64,000 nucleotides of DNA from Paenibacillus lutimineralis (GTDB lineage: Bacteria > Bacillota > Bacilli > Paenibacillales > Paenibacillaceae): positions 6,253,501-6,317,500 of the forward strand of contig NZ_CP034346.1 of the NCBI RefSeq assembly GCF_003991425.1, written 5' to 3'. Within the stretch, counting starts at the first letter, position 1. Every line of letters begins with the position of its first letter. The position numbers were made by a program, and so were the translations under genes. Below are positions 25,311-32,931 of the stretch, piece by piece. The notes under the pieces were generated by a model, which ran no database searches, had not been told where the DNA came from, and was given only the letters and a program-made list of their open reading frames with translations.

Positions 25311-25811
25311 TTAAGCACTCTGCGCAATTAAGCCGCTTACTTTATCCAATACAGCCTCATACGTAGTTCCCAAAGCGATTGCAATTTCTTTGAACAATAT
25401 ATTTCGAGTTGAAGTTAACATGGTCTGATCTTGATTGCTCAGCTTTTTGTTATTTCTTTCGGCCTTCTGCTTTTGACGCATTAGCGTATTTATAATTTTA
25501 GCGATTTCTTCCCTGTTGCCAGAACGGATGACTTTAGAATACGTATGATTGCGTTCCGTATTTCTCTCGATCCATTCCGTACCCGGAGATCTAAAGGATT
25601 GTATGACCTCCGTGGCCTCCTCCCGTCCAATAAGGTTACGCATGAGCAAGTTGTGGTTGTCTACCGGAGTGCTGATCTTTAGTTTATCGTCGCTCAACGG
25701 ATGTAAATCATAATACAGCTTCAGTTTGCCGGCAATTTCCTTCTCACTTATATTATCAATTCTGCATATGCCGTGTACTGAATATATAACCAAATGACCC
25801 ACTTTAAACAT
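25311..25811 (-). CDS. CarD/CdnL-family RNA polymerase-binding regulator
   Basis: 166 residues from the start at 25811, with GGAGGACGACAGC in front; an earlier in-frame start overlaps the operator. The N-terminal 60 residues match the CarD/TRCF RNA polymerase-interaction domain: FKVGHLVIYSVHGICRIDNI, then a YYDLHPL strand and LKISTPVDN. The C-terminal half is helical (EIAKIINTLMRQKQKAERNNKKLS). CarD family proteins bind the polymerase beta subunit and stabilise open promoter complexes. A strong minus-strand promoter drives it, with MarR-type palindromes over the promoter and in the 5' leader, so the divergent MarR-type protein probably represses it. Confidence 0.85.
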   Translation of the reverse strand: MFKVGHLVIYSVHGICRIDNISEKEIAGKLKLYYDLHPLSDDKLKISTPVDNHNLLMRNLIGREEATEVIQSFRSPGTEWIERNTERNHTYSKVIRSGNREEIAKIINTLMRQKQKAERNNKKLSNQDQTMLTSTRNILFKEIAIALGTTYEAVLDKVSGLIAQSA

Positions 25812-25833
25812 GCTGTCGTCCTCCTCGCCATTT

Positions 25834-25848
25834 GTCAACTAGGTTGAC
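25834..25848. promoter_or_regulatory. MarR-type operator 1
   Basis: The imperfect palindrome GTCAACTAGGTTGAC, flanked by T and A, lies in the predicted 5' leader of the CarD-like gene. It is the exact reverse complement of operator 2 at 25872-25886; centres are 38 bp apart. Confidence 0.75.
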
Positions 25849-25858
25849 ATACATCTTT

Positions 25859-25888
25859 ATTATACACCATCGTCAACCTAGTTGACAA
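25859..25888 (-). promoter_or_regulatory. Sigma-A promoter of the CarD-like gene
   Basis: Minus-strand -35 TTGTCA (25883-25888), 18-bp spacer and perfect -10 TATAAT (25859-25864). Operator 2 covers the -35 and spacer. Confidence 0.75.
25872..25886. promoter_or_regulatory. MarR-type operator 2
   Basis: GTCAACCTAGTTGAC lies over the -35 boxes of both divergent promoters: the CarD-like gene on the minus strand and the MarR-type gene on the plus strand (TTGACA at 25882-25887, TATATT at 25906-25911, 18-bp spacer). Confidence 0.78.
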
Positions 25889-25942
25889 TGAACGGGCGGC
25901 TTTTGTATATTGAATGAGCATATGTCGAAAGGAATGATTTTT

Positions 25943-26440
25943 ATGAATTCAGAATTGCATAACCTAGATTTATTAGACCTGATCAGTGAGCTTTATATCC
26001 GTCTCCGTAGCTTGAACAATCAATTGTGGCATCAAAGCCATGACATCCATATATCCAACTCAGAATGGTTCATTATGGCGAGAATCTACAAGAAGCAGGT
26101 AACTATATCCTATGTCGCGAGGCAAATGGAAATTTCTCGTCAGGCTACACATAAGTTTATTAAAAATCTGGAATCCAAAGGCTTGGTCGAAATCAACAAG
26201 GCACAGCATAACAACAAAGATAAATGCATCCAGCTTACAAAGCTTGGTGAAGAATGCTTCGAACAGAACAAAGCCATTAGGGAAACGCTTGAAGCTAAGA
26301 TTATTGCCTCCATCGGATCCGAGCAAGCGGATCAGCTTGTACATATTTTGAAGATGGATTGGGGATTGGATGATGCTTCATCTTTACAAATCTATAAAAG
26401 TAGATATAATGATGGACATGGAACCTTTATTAATTTATAA
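25943..26440 (+). CDS. MarR family transcriptional regulator
   Basis: 165 residues from the start at 25943, chosen because AAAGGA is nine bases upstream and because earlier in-frame codons fall at or before the predicted transcription start. The winged helix is clear: ISNSEWFIMARIY, then ISYVARQMEISRQATHKFIKNLESKGLVEI with the wing around HNNKDKCIQLTKLGEE. It probably represses both its own operon and the divergent CarD-like gene through twin palindromes, and releases in response to a small toxic molecule exported by the downstream MFS pump. It overlaps the ArsR-type gene by 32 bp. Confidence 0.9.
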   Translation: MNSELHNLDLLDLISELYIRLRSLNNQLWHQSHDIHISNSEWFIMARIYKKQVTISYVARQMEISRQATHKFIKNLESKGLVEINKAQHNNKDKCIQLTKLGEECFEQNKAIRETLEAKIIASIGSEQADQLVHILKMDWGLDDASSLQIYKSRYNDGHGTFINL

Positions 26441-26729
26441 AGCTTTATCTAACGAGACGCGTTGTCAAATCATGCAATGGCTAAAGAATCCAGCAGAGTT
26501 TTTCGATGAAGAGCTCTATTTGAGACAGGGGCTTAATTTCCGCATTGGTGTATGTGTTGGAGATATTCAGGTAAAATCGGGACTGGCCCAGTCTGTGATA
26601 TCAAGCTATCTAGCCACCATGCAGCAAGCTGGTCTATTGGAATCTGAGCGAATTGGAAAATGGACATATTATCGACGGAACGAAAAGACTATCCAGCAAT
26701 TCGCCGAATACGTTCAAAGTAAACTATAG
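26409..26729 (+). CDS. ArsR family regulator, second regulator of the MFS operon
   Basis: 106 residues. The start is uncertain: three ATG codons at 26409, 26412 and 26418 lie inside the end of the MarR-type gene without a clear ribosome-binding site, so translational coupling is likely. The winged helix reads YKALSNETRCQIMQWLKNP, then VKSGLAQSVISSYLATMQQAGLLESERIGKWTYYRR. The segment FRIGVCVGDIQVKSGLAQ carries a single Cys, so metal binding is doubtful. Having MarR-type and ArsR-type regulators in tandem upstream of one pump suggests dual signal input. Confidence 0.85.
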   Translation: MMDMEPLLIYKALSNETRCQIMQWLKNPAEFFDEELYLRQGLNFRIGVCVGDIQVKSGLAQSVISSYLATMQQAGLLESERIGKWTYYRRNEKTIQQFAEYVQSKL

Positions 26730-26804
26730 CCGGAAGGAGGCTTTTTTTTCTCTTTTATATCTATAATTCTATATATGTGTATTTAAATGGAGGCAAGTTA
26801 TTCA

Positions 26805-27968
26805 ATGAAAAAGATTCATTCTTCACTAATCATCTTTCTAGCTCTAGGTGTATTTGGCATTATCACTACGGAAATGGGCATTATCGGTGTCCTCCCCCAA
26901 GTCACTCAAAAATTTAACATATCCCCCTCAGAGGCCGGGTATCTTGTAAGCATATTTGCCTTAATTGTTGCCATTTCAGGCCCCTTCTTGACCTTACTTG
27001 CCTCTGGCATTAATCGCAAAATCATATTATTAACCGCTGTATTTATGTTCGCCGTCTCTAACATTGTCTATGCTTACACAACTAAATTCGAAGTCATGCT
27101 AGCTTTCCGGATTGTCCCTGCTATCTTTCATCCCGTCTTTTTTTCAATTGCTCTTGTGACTGCAGCCAGCCTTGTACCTTCCGAGAAGAGCGGCCAAGCA
27201 GTCACCAAAGTTTTTGCCGGCATCACCGTCGGATTCGCTTTTGGCGTACCGCTGACTTCTTATCTGGCCGAGAAGATCTCGCTGGAAGCTGCCTTTCTAT
27301 TTGGTGCTATAATAAGCATCATTGCCTTTATAGGGATACTCGTCTGGCTTCCTTCCATGCCTGTTCAGGAGAAAATGTCTTTTGGCAAGCAGCTTGGCAT
27401 CTTGCGCAAACCTCAATTGTGGTTAACGATTCTGACCGTTGTCGTTATCTTTGCCGCTATGTTTTCCGTATACAGCTACTTTGCCGAATATCTTGGACAA
27501 GTCAGTCATATGAACGGATCATGGATTAGCATGATGTTGATGGCATTTGGTATCACGATGATTGCCGGAAACTTTTTATTTGGGAGCCTTCTGCAGAAAA
27601 GCTTAAAAAAAACTTCGCTTCTATTTCCTCTGATATATACGGTTATTTATTTGGTCATTTATTATCTTGGGTCTTACTTCATACCCATGGTGGCTTTCGT
27701 ATTTATATGGGGCGCCGTGCATTCCGGGGGACTTATTATCAGCCAAGCCTTGTTGATGACGGAGGCAAAAGAAGCCCCCGAATTTGGCAACAGCTTGTTT
27801 GTCTCCTTCTCCAATGTAGGTATTACAGTAGGAACATCGATCGGAGGCTGGTTTATTTCCCGTCTCGGCACACATCAGCTCATCTGGTGCGGCATAATGT
27901 TCGCGCTGCTCGCTTTCCTGTTGATTGTCGTAAAAATAGCGATATCCAATGGGGATAAAAAAAGATGA
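26805..27968 (+). CDS. MFS transporter, AraJ/NepI-like drug or metabolite exporter
   Basis: 387 residues from the start at 26805, with GGAGG 11 bases upstream; an ATG at 26787 overlaps that site. Twelve membrane spans are predicted. Family landmarks include FGIITTEMGIIGVLP near residues 20-35, the motif A region SGINRKIILLTAV, and TVGFAFGVPLTSYLAEKISLEAAF in the sixth-span area, all typical of the DHA1 purine-nucleoside/arabinose-type efflux group. It exports a small molecule with proton antiport; the substrate is unknown. It is the last gene of the MarR-ArsR-MFS operon. Confidence 0.9.
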   Translation: MKKIHSSLIIFLALGVFGIITTEMGIIGVLPQVTQKFNISPSEAGYLVSIFALIVAISGPFLTLLASGINRKIILLTAVFMFAVSNIVYAYTTKFEVMLAFRIVPAIFHPVFFSIALVTAASLVPSEKSGQAVTKVFAGITVGFAFGVPLTSYLAEKISLEAAFLFGAIISIIAFIGILVWLPSMPVQEKMSFGKQLGILRKPQLWLTILTVVVIFAAMFSVYSYFAEYLGQVSHMNGSWISMMLMAFGITMIAGNFLFGSLLQKSLKKTSLLFPLIYTVIYLVIYYLGSYFIPMVAFVFIWGAVHSGGLIISQALLMTEAKEAPEFGNSLFVSFSNVGITVGTSIGGWFISRLGTHQLIWCGIMFALLAFLLIVVKIAISNGDKKR

Positions 27969-27998
27969 CTCCTGTTCAATACAGGGAATCATCTTTTG
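27954..27998 (-). terminator. Terminator of the chemoreceptor gene (minus strand)
   Basis: Arms AAAAGATGA and TCATCTTTT (27961-27998), with inner CCTG/CAGG pairs, are followed on the minus strand by a run of T residues. It overlaps the last bases of the convergent MFS gene. Confidence 0.82.
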
Positions 27999-28040
27999 AG
28001 GGACCACTTTATCTATAACTAGATAAATGGCCCTCTTTTT
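27999..28040 (+). terminator. Terminator of the MFS operon (plus strand)
   Basis: Arms GAGGG-CCA-TTTATCT and AGATAAA-GG-CCCTC are followed on the plus strand by TTTTTATTTT. It abuts the minus-strand terminator, so the two convergent genes each have a dedicated, correctly oriented terminator. Confidence 0.9.
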
Positions 28041-28043
28041 ATT

Positions 28044-30095
28044 TTATAACTTGAACTCTTTCACGAGGCTCTGCAAATCATCCGCCATTTTAGCCAAGGA
28101 TACAGAGAACGAGTTAACTTCCTCCATCGACGCCAATTGTTCTTCCGCTGCGGCTGAAATGTCCTTCGTGCCATCCGCCGAATTTTTCGCCACTTCAGAG
28201 ATTTGACTAACAATCTCAACGGCTTGTCCTGTACTGGATTGTATCTGCTGGGAATAAGCAGTAACCTCTTGGATTTGCGCCGCTACTTCATTAATGGATT
28301 GTTGAATGAGCTCGAACGATTTACCAGCATTATCGACAATTTCAATGCCCAGACCCACTTCTTTGGTTCCCTTGCCCATCGCTTCGACGGCAAGTTGGGT
28401 CTCGCTTTGAATCGAGGAGATCAGCAGCCCAATCTGTCCTGCCGAGTGAGCGGAGTGCTCCGCCAATTTGCGGATTTCATCTGCAACTACGGCAAAGCCA
28501 CGGCCATGCTCCCCTGCTCGAGCAGCCTCAATGGCAGCGTTGAGCGACAATAGATTTGTCTGAGTAGCCATATCGGAGATGACCTTGGCCATATCTTCGA
28601 TTTCGGCTGATCTTGCTCCCAGATTCGATATAATTTCGGCAATTTGCGTTACTGTATCTTTGATCGAATGCATCTGTGTAATAACCGTCTGAATTTCCTC
28701 GTTCCCTTCCCCAGCGGTTCGGGATGTCTGTACTGCCGAATCTGTCACTTGCTGTGCATTCGCGGCAACTTGCTGCACGTCTTCAGCGACCTCTTTGATC
28801 GAATTGACACTCGTTTCGGCATCTTGAAGCTGCTGATCTGTACCTTCAGCCATTTGTTCAATGGTTAGAGCAATCTGTTGGGTCGCCTTGCTCGTTTGTT
28901 CGGCATTTGCGGACAGCTCTTCAGCCGAAGTTGCCACTTCTTCCGCCGTAAACTGGACTTTCGAAATAAAGCCTCGTAAGTTTTCCACCATCGTATTCAC
29001 GGAGTGGGCTAATTCACTGACCTCATCACGGCCACGGGTCTTTAATTCAGACACCGTTAAATCTCCTGAGGATACGCGTCCGGTAACAGAGGCAACCTCC
29101 ATAATCGGCCTGGATATTTGTCGGCTTACGAAATAAGCAATGGCACTCACGACAACCACAACAAGTAATATTACGATGGTCATCTCTTTCTTAACGGTAT
29201 CGACCTGCTCCGTTATAGCTTTCTGTGGGAGGTGAAGAAACAATCCATACCCCGTCTGTGCCATCGGAGCATGAACTACGATAAACGTTTTACCTCCGTC
29301 TTTGTATGTAGTAGAACCCGAACTTGTCCCCTGGGATTGCAAAATATTCCCTAATTCCTGCGGAACTCCCGATTCGCCAATCGTCTTCCCGATTAACTCC
29401 TCGTTAGGATGGAGTTGAATAATCCCCTTCGGGTCTACAACGATAGGATAGCCCGCTCCGTCATTGATATATAAATCTTGCGTGTATTTCTCCATAAAAG
29501 CTTCAAAGTTAACTAGTCCAGTAACAACCCCTAATACCTTATCGTTCTCACCTTTTACTGGTGTAGCTACGATAATAGATCGCTTTCCAGTTGATTTGGC
29601 GACTACGACTTCACTGTAGGAGTCTTTACCCTCCAACCCGCTCTTAATATACCACCTCTCATTTAGGTCAACTCCGATATTACTTTCGAATGTATCTGAA
29701 GCTACAACCCCATGATCATTGGTAAATGTATTCCCGTCGAACACCTTGGTGCTTTCCGTAAAGTTTTTAAGAAATTTAGATTTCGACACGGAATCCGTAG
29801 ACTTAATATCCGTTGTAGAAGCCAAAATTCTCACTTCAGCCATCCGTTCCCCAATATACTGATCCACGGTGTCGGCTGTATTGGCGACGAGCTTCTCATA
29901 GCTCTCCCGTTGCTTATTAATAAGTGCAGAAGAAGACTCGTTAAAAATATAGGTTGATGTCGTGACTAGCGGAATAAGTGCAACAACTAAAAATAAGAGT
30001 ATGATTTTGTTGCGCAGCTTACCGATAAATAAATCCGCAGTCTTGCCAACAACCCCTTTCTTTGATTTTTGAATAGATTCAGAACTCTTCATCAT
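28044..30095 (-). CDS. Methyl-accepting chemotaxis protein with extracellular Cache domain
   Basis: 683 residues. Membrane span 1 is about 30-50, followed by an extracellular double-Cache-like sensor (about 52-300, with [20 protein letters not shown] and the membrane-proximal [16 protein letters not shown]), then span 2 (about 303-325). A HAMP domain (about 328-380) and the signalling coiled coil follow, with the conserved hairpin tip [20 protein letters not shown]. It senses an extracellular small molecule and controls CheA. A 311-nt leader with several inverted repeats precedes it, and GGAGGGG lies at the start codon. Confidence 0.95.
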   Translation of the reverse strand: MMKSSESIQKSKKGVVGKTADLFIGKLRNKIILLFLVVALIPLVTTSTYIFNESSSALINKQRESYEKLVANTADTVDQYIGERMAEVRILASTTDIKSTDSVSKSKFLKNFTESTKVFDGNTFTNDHGVVASDTFESNIGVDLNERWYIKSGLEGKDSYSEVVVAKSTGKRSIIVATPVKGENDKVLGVVTGLVNFEAFMEKYTQDLYINDGAGYPIVVDPKGIIQLHPNEELIGKTIGESGVPQELGNILQSQGTSSGSTTYKDGGKTFIVVHAPMAQTGYGLFLHLPQKAITEQVDTVKKEMTIVILLVVVVVSAIAYFVSRQISRPIMEVASVTGRVSSGDLTVSELKTRGRDEVSELAHSVNTMVENLRGFISKVQFTAEEVATSAEELSANAEQTSKATQQIALTIEQMAEGTDQQLQDAETSVNSIKEVAEDVQQVAANAQQVTDSAVQTSRTAGEGNEEIQTVITQMHSIKDTVTQIAEIISNLGARSAEIEDMAKVISDMATQTNLLSLNAAIEAARAGEHGRGFAVVADEIRKLAEHSAHSAGQIGLLISSIQSETQLAVEAMGKGTKEVGLGIEIVDNAGKSFELIQQSINEVAAQIQEVTAYSQQIQSSTGQAVEIVSQISEVAKNSADGTKDISAAAEEQLASMEEVNSFSVSLAKMADDLQSLVKEFKL

Positions 30096-30406
30096 TCACC
30101 CCTCCGTAATAAGTACCAAATTACCTTGCTGAATAAAATGTGGACTGCCGAAAATGAATTCAACAGTCCATGAACCACTTCTTTCCTGGTCGTTGCATCG
30201 CATTGGAGGGCCATGATTGGTCCGTTCAATTTGAACTTCTTTTCAAGGAATGTGACTGGAACTCTTTGTCATCGTAGAGCGTATACCTTTCCTACGAGGA
30301 ATCTCTTTCTTTAACGTTTTCAGTCACGCTCAATCAAAAAAATCCGGCTGGCGCAGTCCCCCGGAAATCCCCTACCATTAACTTGAGGAAATAATTACCT
30401 TCATGA
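30096..30406 (-). other. Long structured 5' leader of the chemoreceptor gene
   Basis: Predicted leader of about 310 nt. It holds TGGACTG/CAGTCCA (30141-30147 with 30164-30170) just before the ribosome-binding site, GTGACTG/CAGTCAC (30252-30258 with 30321-30327) enclosing TCGTAG/CTACGA (30272-30277 with 30292-30297), and a terminator-like hairpin near the 5' end. The nested arrangement suggests a regulated RNA. I could not match it to a known riboswitch class, including c-di-GMP-I. No protein-coding potential is evident; the rest of the gene-free stretch up to 30625 holds the promoter and the MATE terminator. Confidence 0.5.
30336..30365 (-). terminator. Internal terminator-like hairpin in the chemoreceptor leader
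   Basis: TCCGG (30343-30347) and CCGGA (30361-30365), with an inner CTG/CAG pair, are followed on the minus strand by seven T residues. It sits about 40 nt after the predicted transcription start, so it can act as an attenuator of the chemoreceptor transcript. Confidence 0.6.
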
Positions 30407-30412
30407 TATGCA

Positions 30413-30442
30413 TTTATACACTATTAATCGGATGCTTTTCAA
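30413..30442 (-). promoter_or_regulatory. Sigma-A promoter of the chemoreceptor leader
   Basis: Minus-strand -35 TTGAAA (30437-30442), 18-bp spacer ending in TG, and -10 TATAAA (30413-30418). Predicted start near 30406. Confidence 0.55.
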
Positions 30443-30516
30443 CATTTTTTTATATTATTCGACATCCTTTTTCAGAAAATTTTTCAAGTAGCGGAAATCC
30501 ATACCTGACTTCTGTC

Positions 30517-30557
30517 AAAAAAGGCGAAGGCCCCTTATACCAAAGGGTACCTTCGCC
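30517..30557 (-). terminator. Intrinsic terminator after the MATE gene
   Basis: Arms GGCGAAGG and CCTTCGCC (30523-30557), with inner CCC/GGG pairs, are followed on the minus strand by six T residues. Confidence 0.9.
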
Positions 30558-30625
30558 CAGTTCCTAAAGCCCGCTGCTCTTGTGAGCAGAATTCTAACTC
30601 TCTCTTACTCCTCCTTCGGGAGAGG

Positions 30626-32017
30626 TTATGCTTGTGTTTCGATGCTGACGTCCGAGACGGAAAGTGGCTTGACGAGGGCCTTTTTCTCCCAGGCCCGGCT
30701 TTTCCAGCGAAGCAGCATGATGATCCCGCGCAACCATTCGTCCACCGCAAATGCGATCCAAATGCCAAGCAGCCCAAACCCAAAATGAACGCCTAGCACA
30801 TAAGCGAGTGGAACCGAAACTCCCCACATCGAGAGCACGCCCATCATAACGGGAAAACGTGCATCGCCAGCGGCGCGGAGTGAATTGATTACGACCGTAT
30901 TGAAGGTCCGACCCGGCTCAAGCACGATGGATAGTAAGAAAATAGTCGCTCCCACAGCAATGATGTCAGGGTCATTTGTGAACATGCCGATCATCTGATA
31001 GCGGAATAGCGATGCTATACTGACGATCACTAATGTTAATATGAAACTGATTCTCACACTTTTGATCAATCTATGGTAAGCTGCCTTCTTCTCCCCTGCG
31101 CCAACCATTTGTCCGACAATAATCTCCGTACCTGATCCAATCGCCATTGCAAGCGCCATAAAATAGTTCGACACGTTCATAACATAAACATGCGTATTCA
31201 ACGCCGTAACTCCAATCATATTGACAAAGCTGATGATCATCAGGTACTGCGATTGCCAGGAGAGATGCTCTCCCGCAGCAGGCAAGCCAATGCTCATGAT
31301 CTGCTTCACGTACGAACGGTTCCAGGTCACATAATCCTTATGCCGAATCGGTGCAGGAATGCGGCGGTATAAAATCACGATAAGAACGAGGATACCGAGC
31401 AAACGGCTAATAACCGTCGATACAGCCGCTCCCGTAACGCCCCATTCTGGAAATCCGAAGTTACCGAATATAAGCAAATAATTGCCTGTCATATGGATGA
31501 TGTTGACACCCAATGTAACATACATAACGCTCTTCGTATGTCCCGTGGAGCGGATAACCGACGAAATCGCATAAGACAGCGCCTCAATCCAAATGAAGCC
31601 GCCGATAATCCTTAAATAATGGCTGGCAATGCCAATTTGTTCAGGATTCAAATTCAGTAGATGCAATAGTGGTTCACCGAAGCTTACTAGTACAAGGCTG
31701 ACGAGAATCCCGAAGATCAGGTTAATCGTAATGGCTAACGCCGAGATTCGGCTCGCCTCCTGCTCTCGTCTGGCCCCGATATACTGGGACACCGCGACAC
31801 TCGTTCCGATTCCGACAAAGCCGAACATCAGAATACAGAAGAAAATAATTTCGTTAGCTAACCCAACCGCCCCTGTGGCCGTATCGGACACGCGGCTTAA
31901 CATAAATACGTCCACCGTACCCAGCAGCATCCGAAGCACGGAATCGATGAAAATGGGCCAGGTTACGGCGAAGAGACTAAGTTTTTTCCATGATGGAATT
32001 TGATCAGTAGTTGTCAC
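30626..32017 (-). CDS. MATE family efflux transporter
   Basis: 463 residues from a GTG start with GGAG 11 bases upstream. Twelve membrane spans in two similar halves of six are predicted. MATE features include VFMLSRVSDTATGAVGLANEI in the first half, AVSQYIGARREQEASRISALA, and the second-half counterpart IIVGQMVGAGEKKAAYHRLIKS. It exports cationic drugs or metabolites with Na+ or H+ antiport. It stands alone between a terminator and the divergent DUF4062 gene; no regulator is adjacent. The 215-bp region to the next gene shows no clear feature. Confidence 0.93.
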   Translation of the reverse strand: MTTTDQIPSWKKLSLFAVTWPIFIDSVLRMLLGTVDVFMLSRVSDTATGAVGLANEIIFFCILMFGFVGIGTSVAVSQYIGARREQEASRISALAITINLIFGILVSLVLVSFGEPLLHLLNLNPEQIGIASHYLRIIGGFIWIEALSYAISSVIRSTGHTKSVMYVTLGVNIIHMTGNYLLIFGNFGFPEWGVTGAAVSTVISRLLGILVLIVILYRRIPAPIRHKDYVTWNRSYVKQIMSIGLPAAGEHLSWQSQYLMIISFVNMIGVTALNTHVYVMNVSNYFMALAMAIGSGTEIIVGQMVGAGEKKAAYHRLIKSVRISFILTLVIVSIASLFRYQMIGMFTNDPDIIAVGATIFLLSIVLEPGRTFNTVVINSLRAAGDARFPVMMGVLSMWGVSVPLAYVLGVHFGFGLLGIWIAFAVDEWLRGIIMLLRWKSRAWEKKALVKPLSVSDVSIETQA

Positions 32018-32232
32018 GTTTCTGCATGCTCCTATTAGGTCAATTCTCTACATCTACCCTAGTTTAATGCGTGTTAGCAAAAACGTCTATAACATAAAAA
32101 AATCACTCCCCCCTCAATAAATAGCTGCCCCCTTCTAAATCTGTTATCCTCTAAATTCGCTGGTAAATTATTGACAAATAAAATAAGCGAATGGTAAGTT
32201 TAATAATAATTTCATTTAACAAAAGGTGGCCT

Positions 32233-32811
32233 ATGAGAAAAAAATTACAAGTTTATATATCGTCTACTTTTCCCGATTTAATTGAAGAAAGACACACTGC
32301 TGTGGAATCCGTGCTTAAGGCGGGTCATATCCCTGCTGGGATCGAGCAATTCTTTAAGTTGCGTCAGCTAGGAATGATGAAGAAATGGATCGATGAATCC
32401 GACATATTTATTCTAATTCTCGGCGGACTCTACGGGAACATGCTTCATGACGTATCTAAGAGCCATGTCCATTGGGAATATGATTATGCCGGCGAAGTTG
32501 GCAAGCCTAGATTTGCCTTTGTCCTTACAGACGAGGCCTTAAGAGAAAAGCCATACGATTTTGTAGTATTGGAAGACTATCCGCAATACCTGGAATTCAA
32601 GAAGTCCGTTCAAGAAACAGTACCTTTCTATCATGTTGAAGACATGCGCCACATTCAGATGGTTCTTCGTGATCAATTACCTGAGTATGGAAAGAGAGAC
32701 GATCTGAATGGCTGGTATTCCGGCAAGGATCTCCCGGACGTACAGAAGTTATTAGAGGAGAATGCTAAATTAAAGGTGGAGTTAGAGGAAATGAAGCGAG
32801 CAAATCCGTAA
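32233..32811 (+). CDS. DUF4062-domain protein, standalone
   Basis: 192 residues from the start at 32233 with AAGGTGG upstream; an earlier frame start lacks one. The N-terminal domain opens with KLQVYISSTFPDLIEERHTAV and continues with AGIEQFF, WIDESDIFILILGGLYG and SHVHWEYDYAGEVGKP, the DUF4062 pattern that resembles TIR/SIR2-like Rossmann folds. A C-terminal coiled coil (about 165-190) may oligomerise it. DUF4062 commonly sits at the N-terminus of STAND NTPases in defence or signalling proteins; here it stands without an effector. Its function is unknown; the next gene is convergent, so there is no operon. Confidence 0.8.
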   Translation: MRKKLQVYISSTFPDLIEERHTAVESVLKAGHIPAGIEQFFKLRQLGMMKKWIDESDIFILILGGLYGNMLHDVSKSHVHWEYDYAGEVGKPRFAFVLTDEALREKPYDFVVLEDYPQYLEFKKSVQETVPFYHVEDMRHIQMVLRDQLPEYGKRDDLNGWYSGKDLPDVQKLLEENAKLKVELEEMKRANP

Positions 32812-32856
32812 TACGAGACATTCTAATGCATGGTATCGTCCCGCAAATAATACACA

Positions 32857-32888
32857 AAGCCCCCTTGTACAAGGGGGCTTCAGTTTTT
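32857..32888 (+). terminator. Intrinsic terminator after the DUF4062 gene
   Basis: A 24-bp perfect palindrome with arms AAGCCCCCTTGT and ACAAGGGGGCTT is followed by CAGTTTTTCTC. It can also serve the convergent oxidase gene. Confidence 0.9.
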
Positions 32889-32931
32889 CTCAGGGAATGG
32901 CTGTGGCCATCTGTACCATGAATACTTGCTG

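Noticed and set aside
30096..30406. c-di-GMP-I or other known riboswitch in the chemoreceptor leader
   Set aside because: The conserved sequences of the c-di-GMP-I aptamer are not visible, nor those of glycine, preQ1 or T-box RNAs. Reported only as a leader of unknown class.
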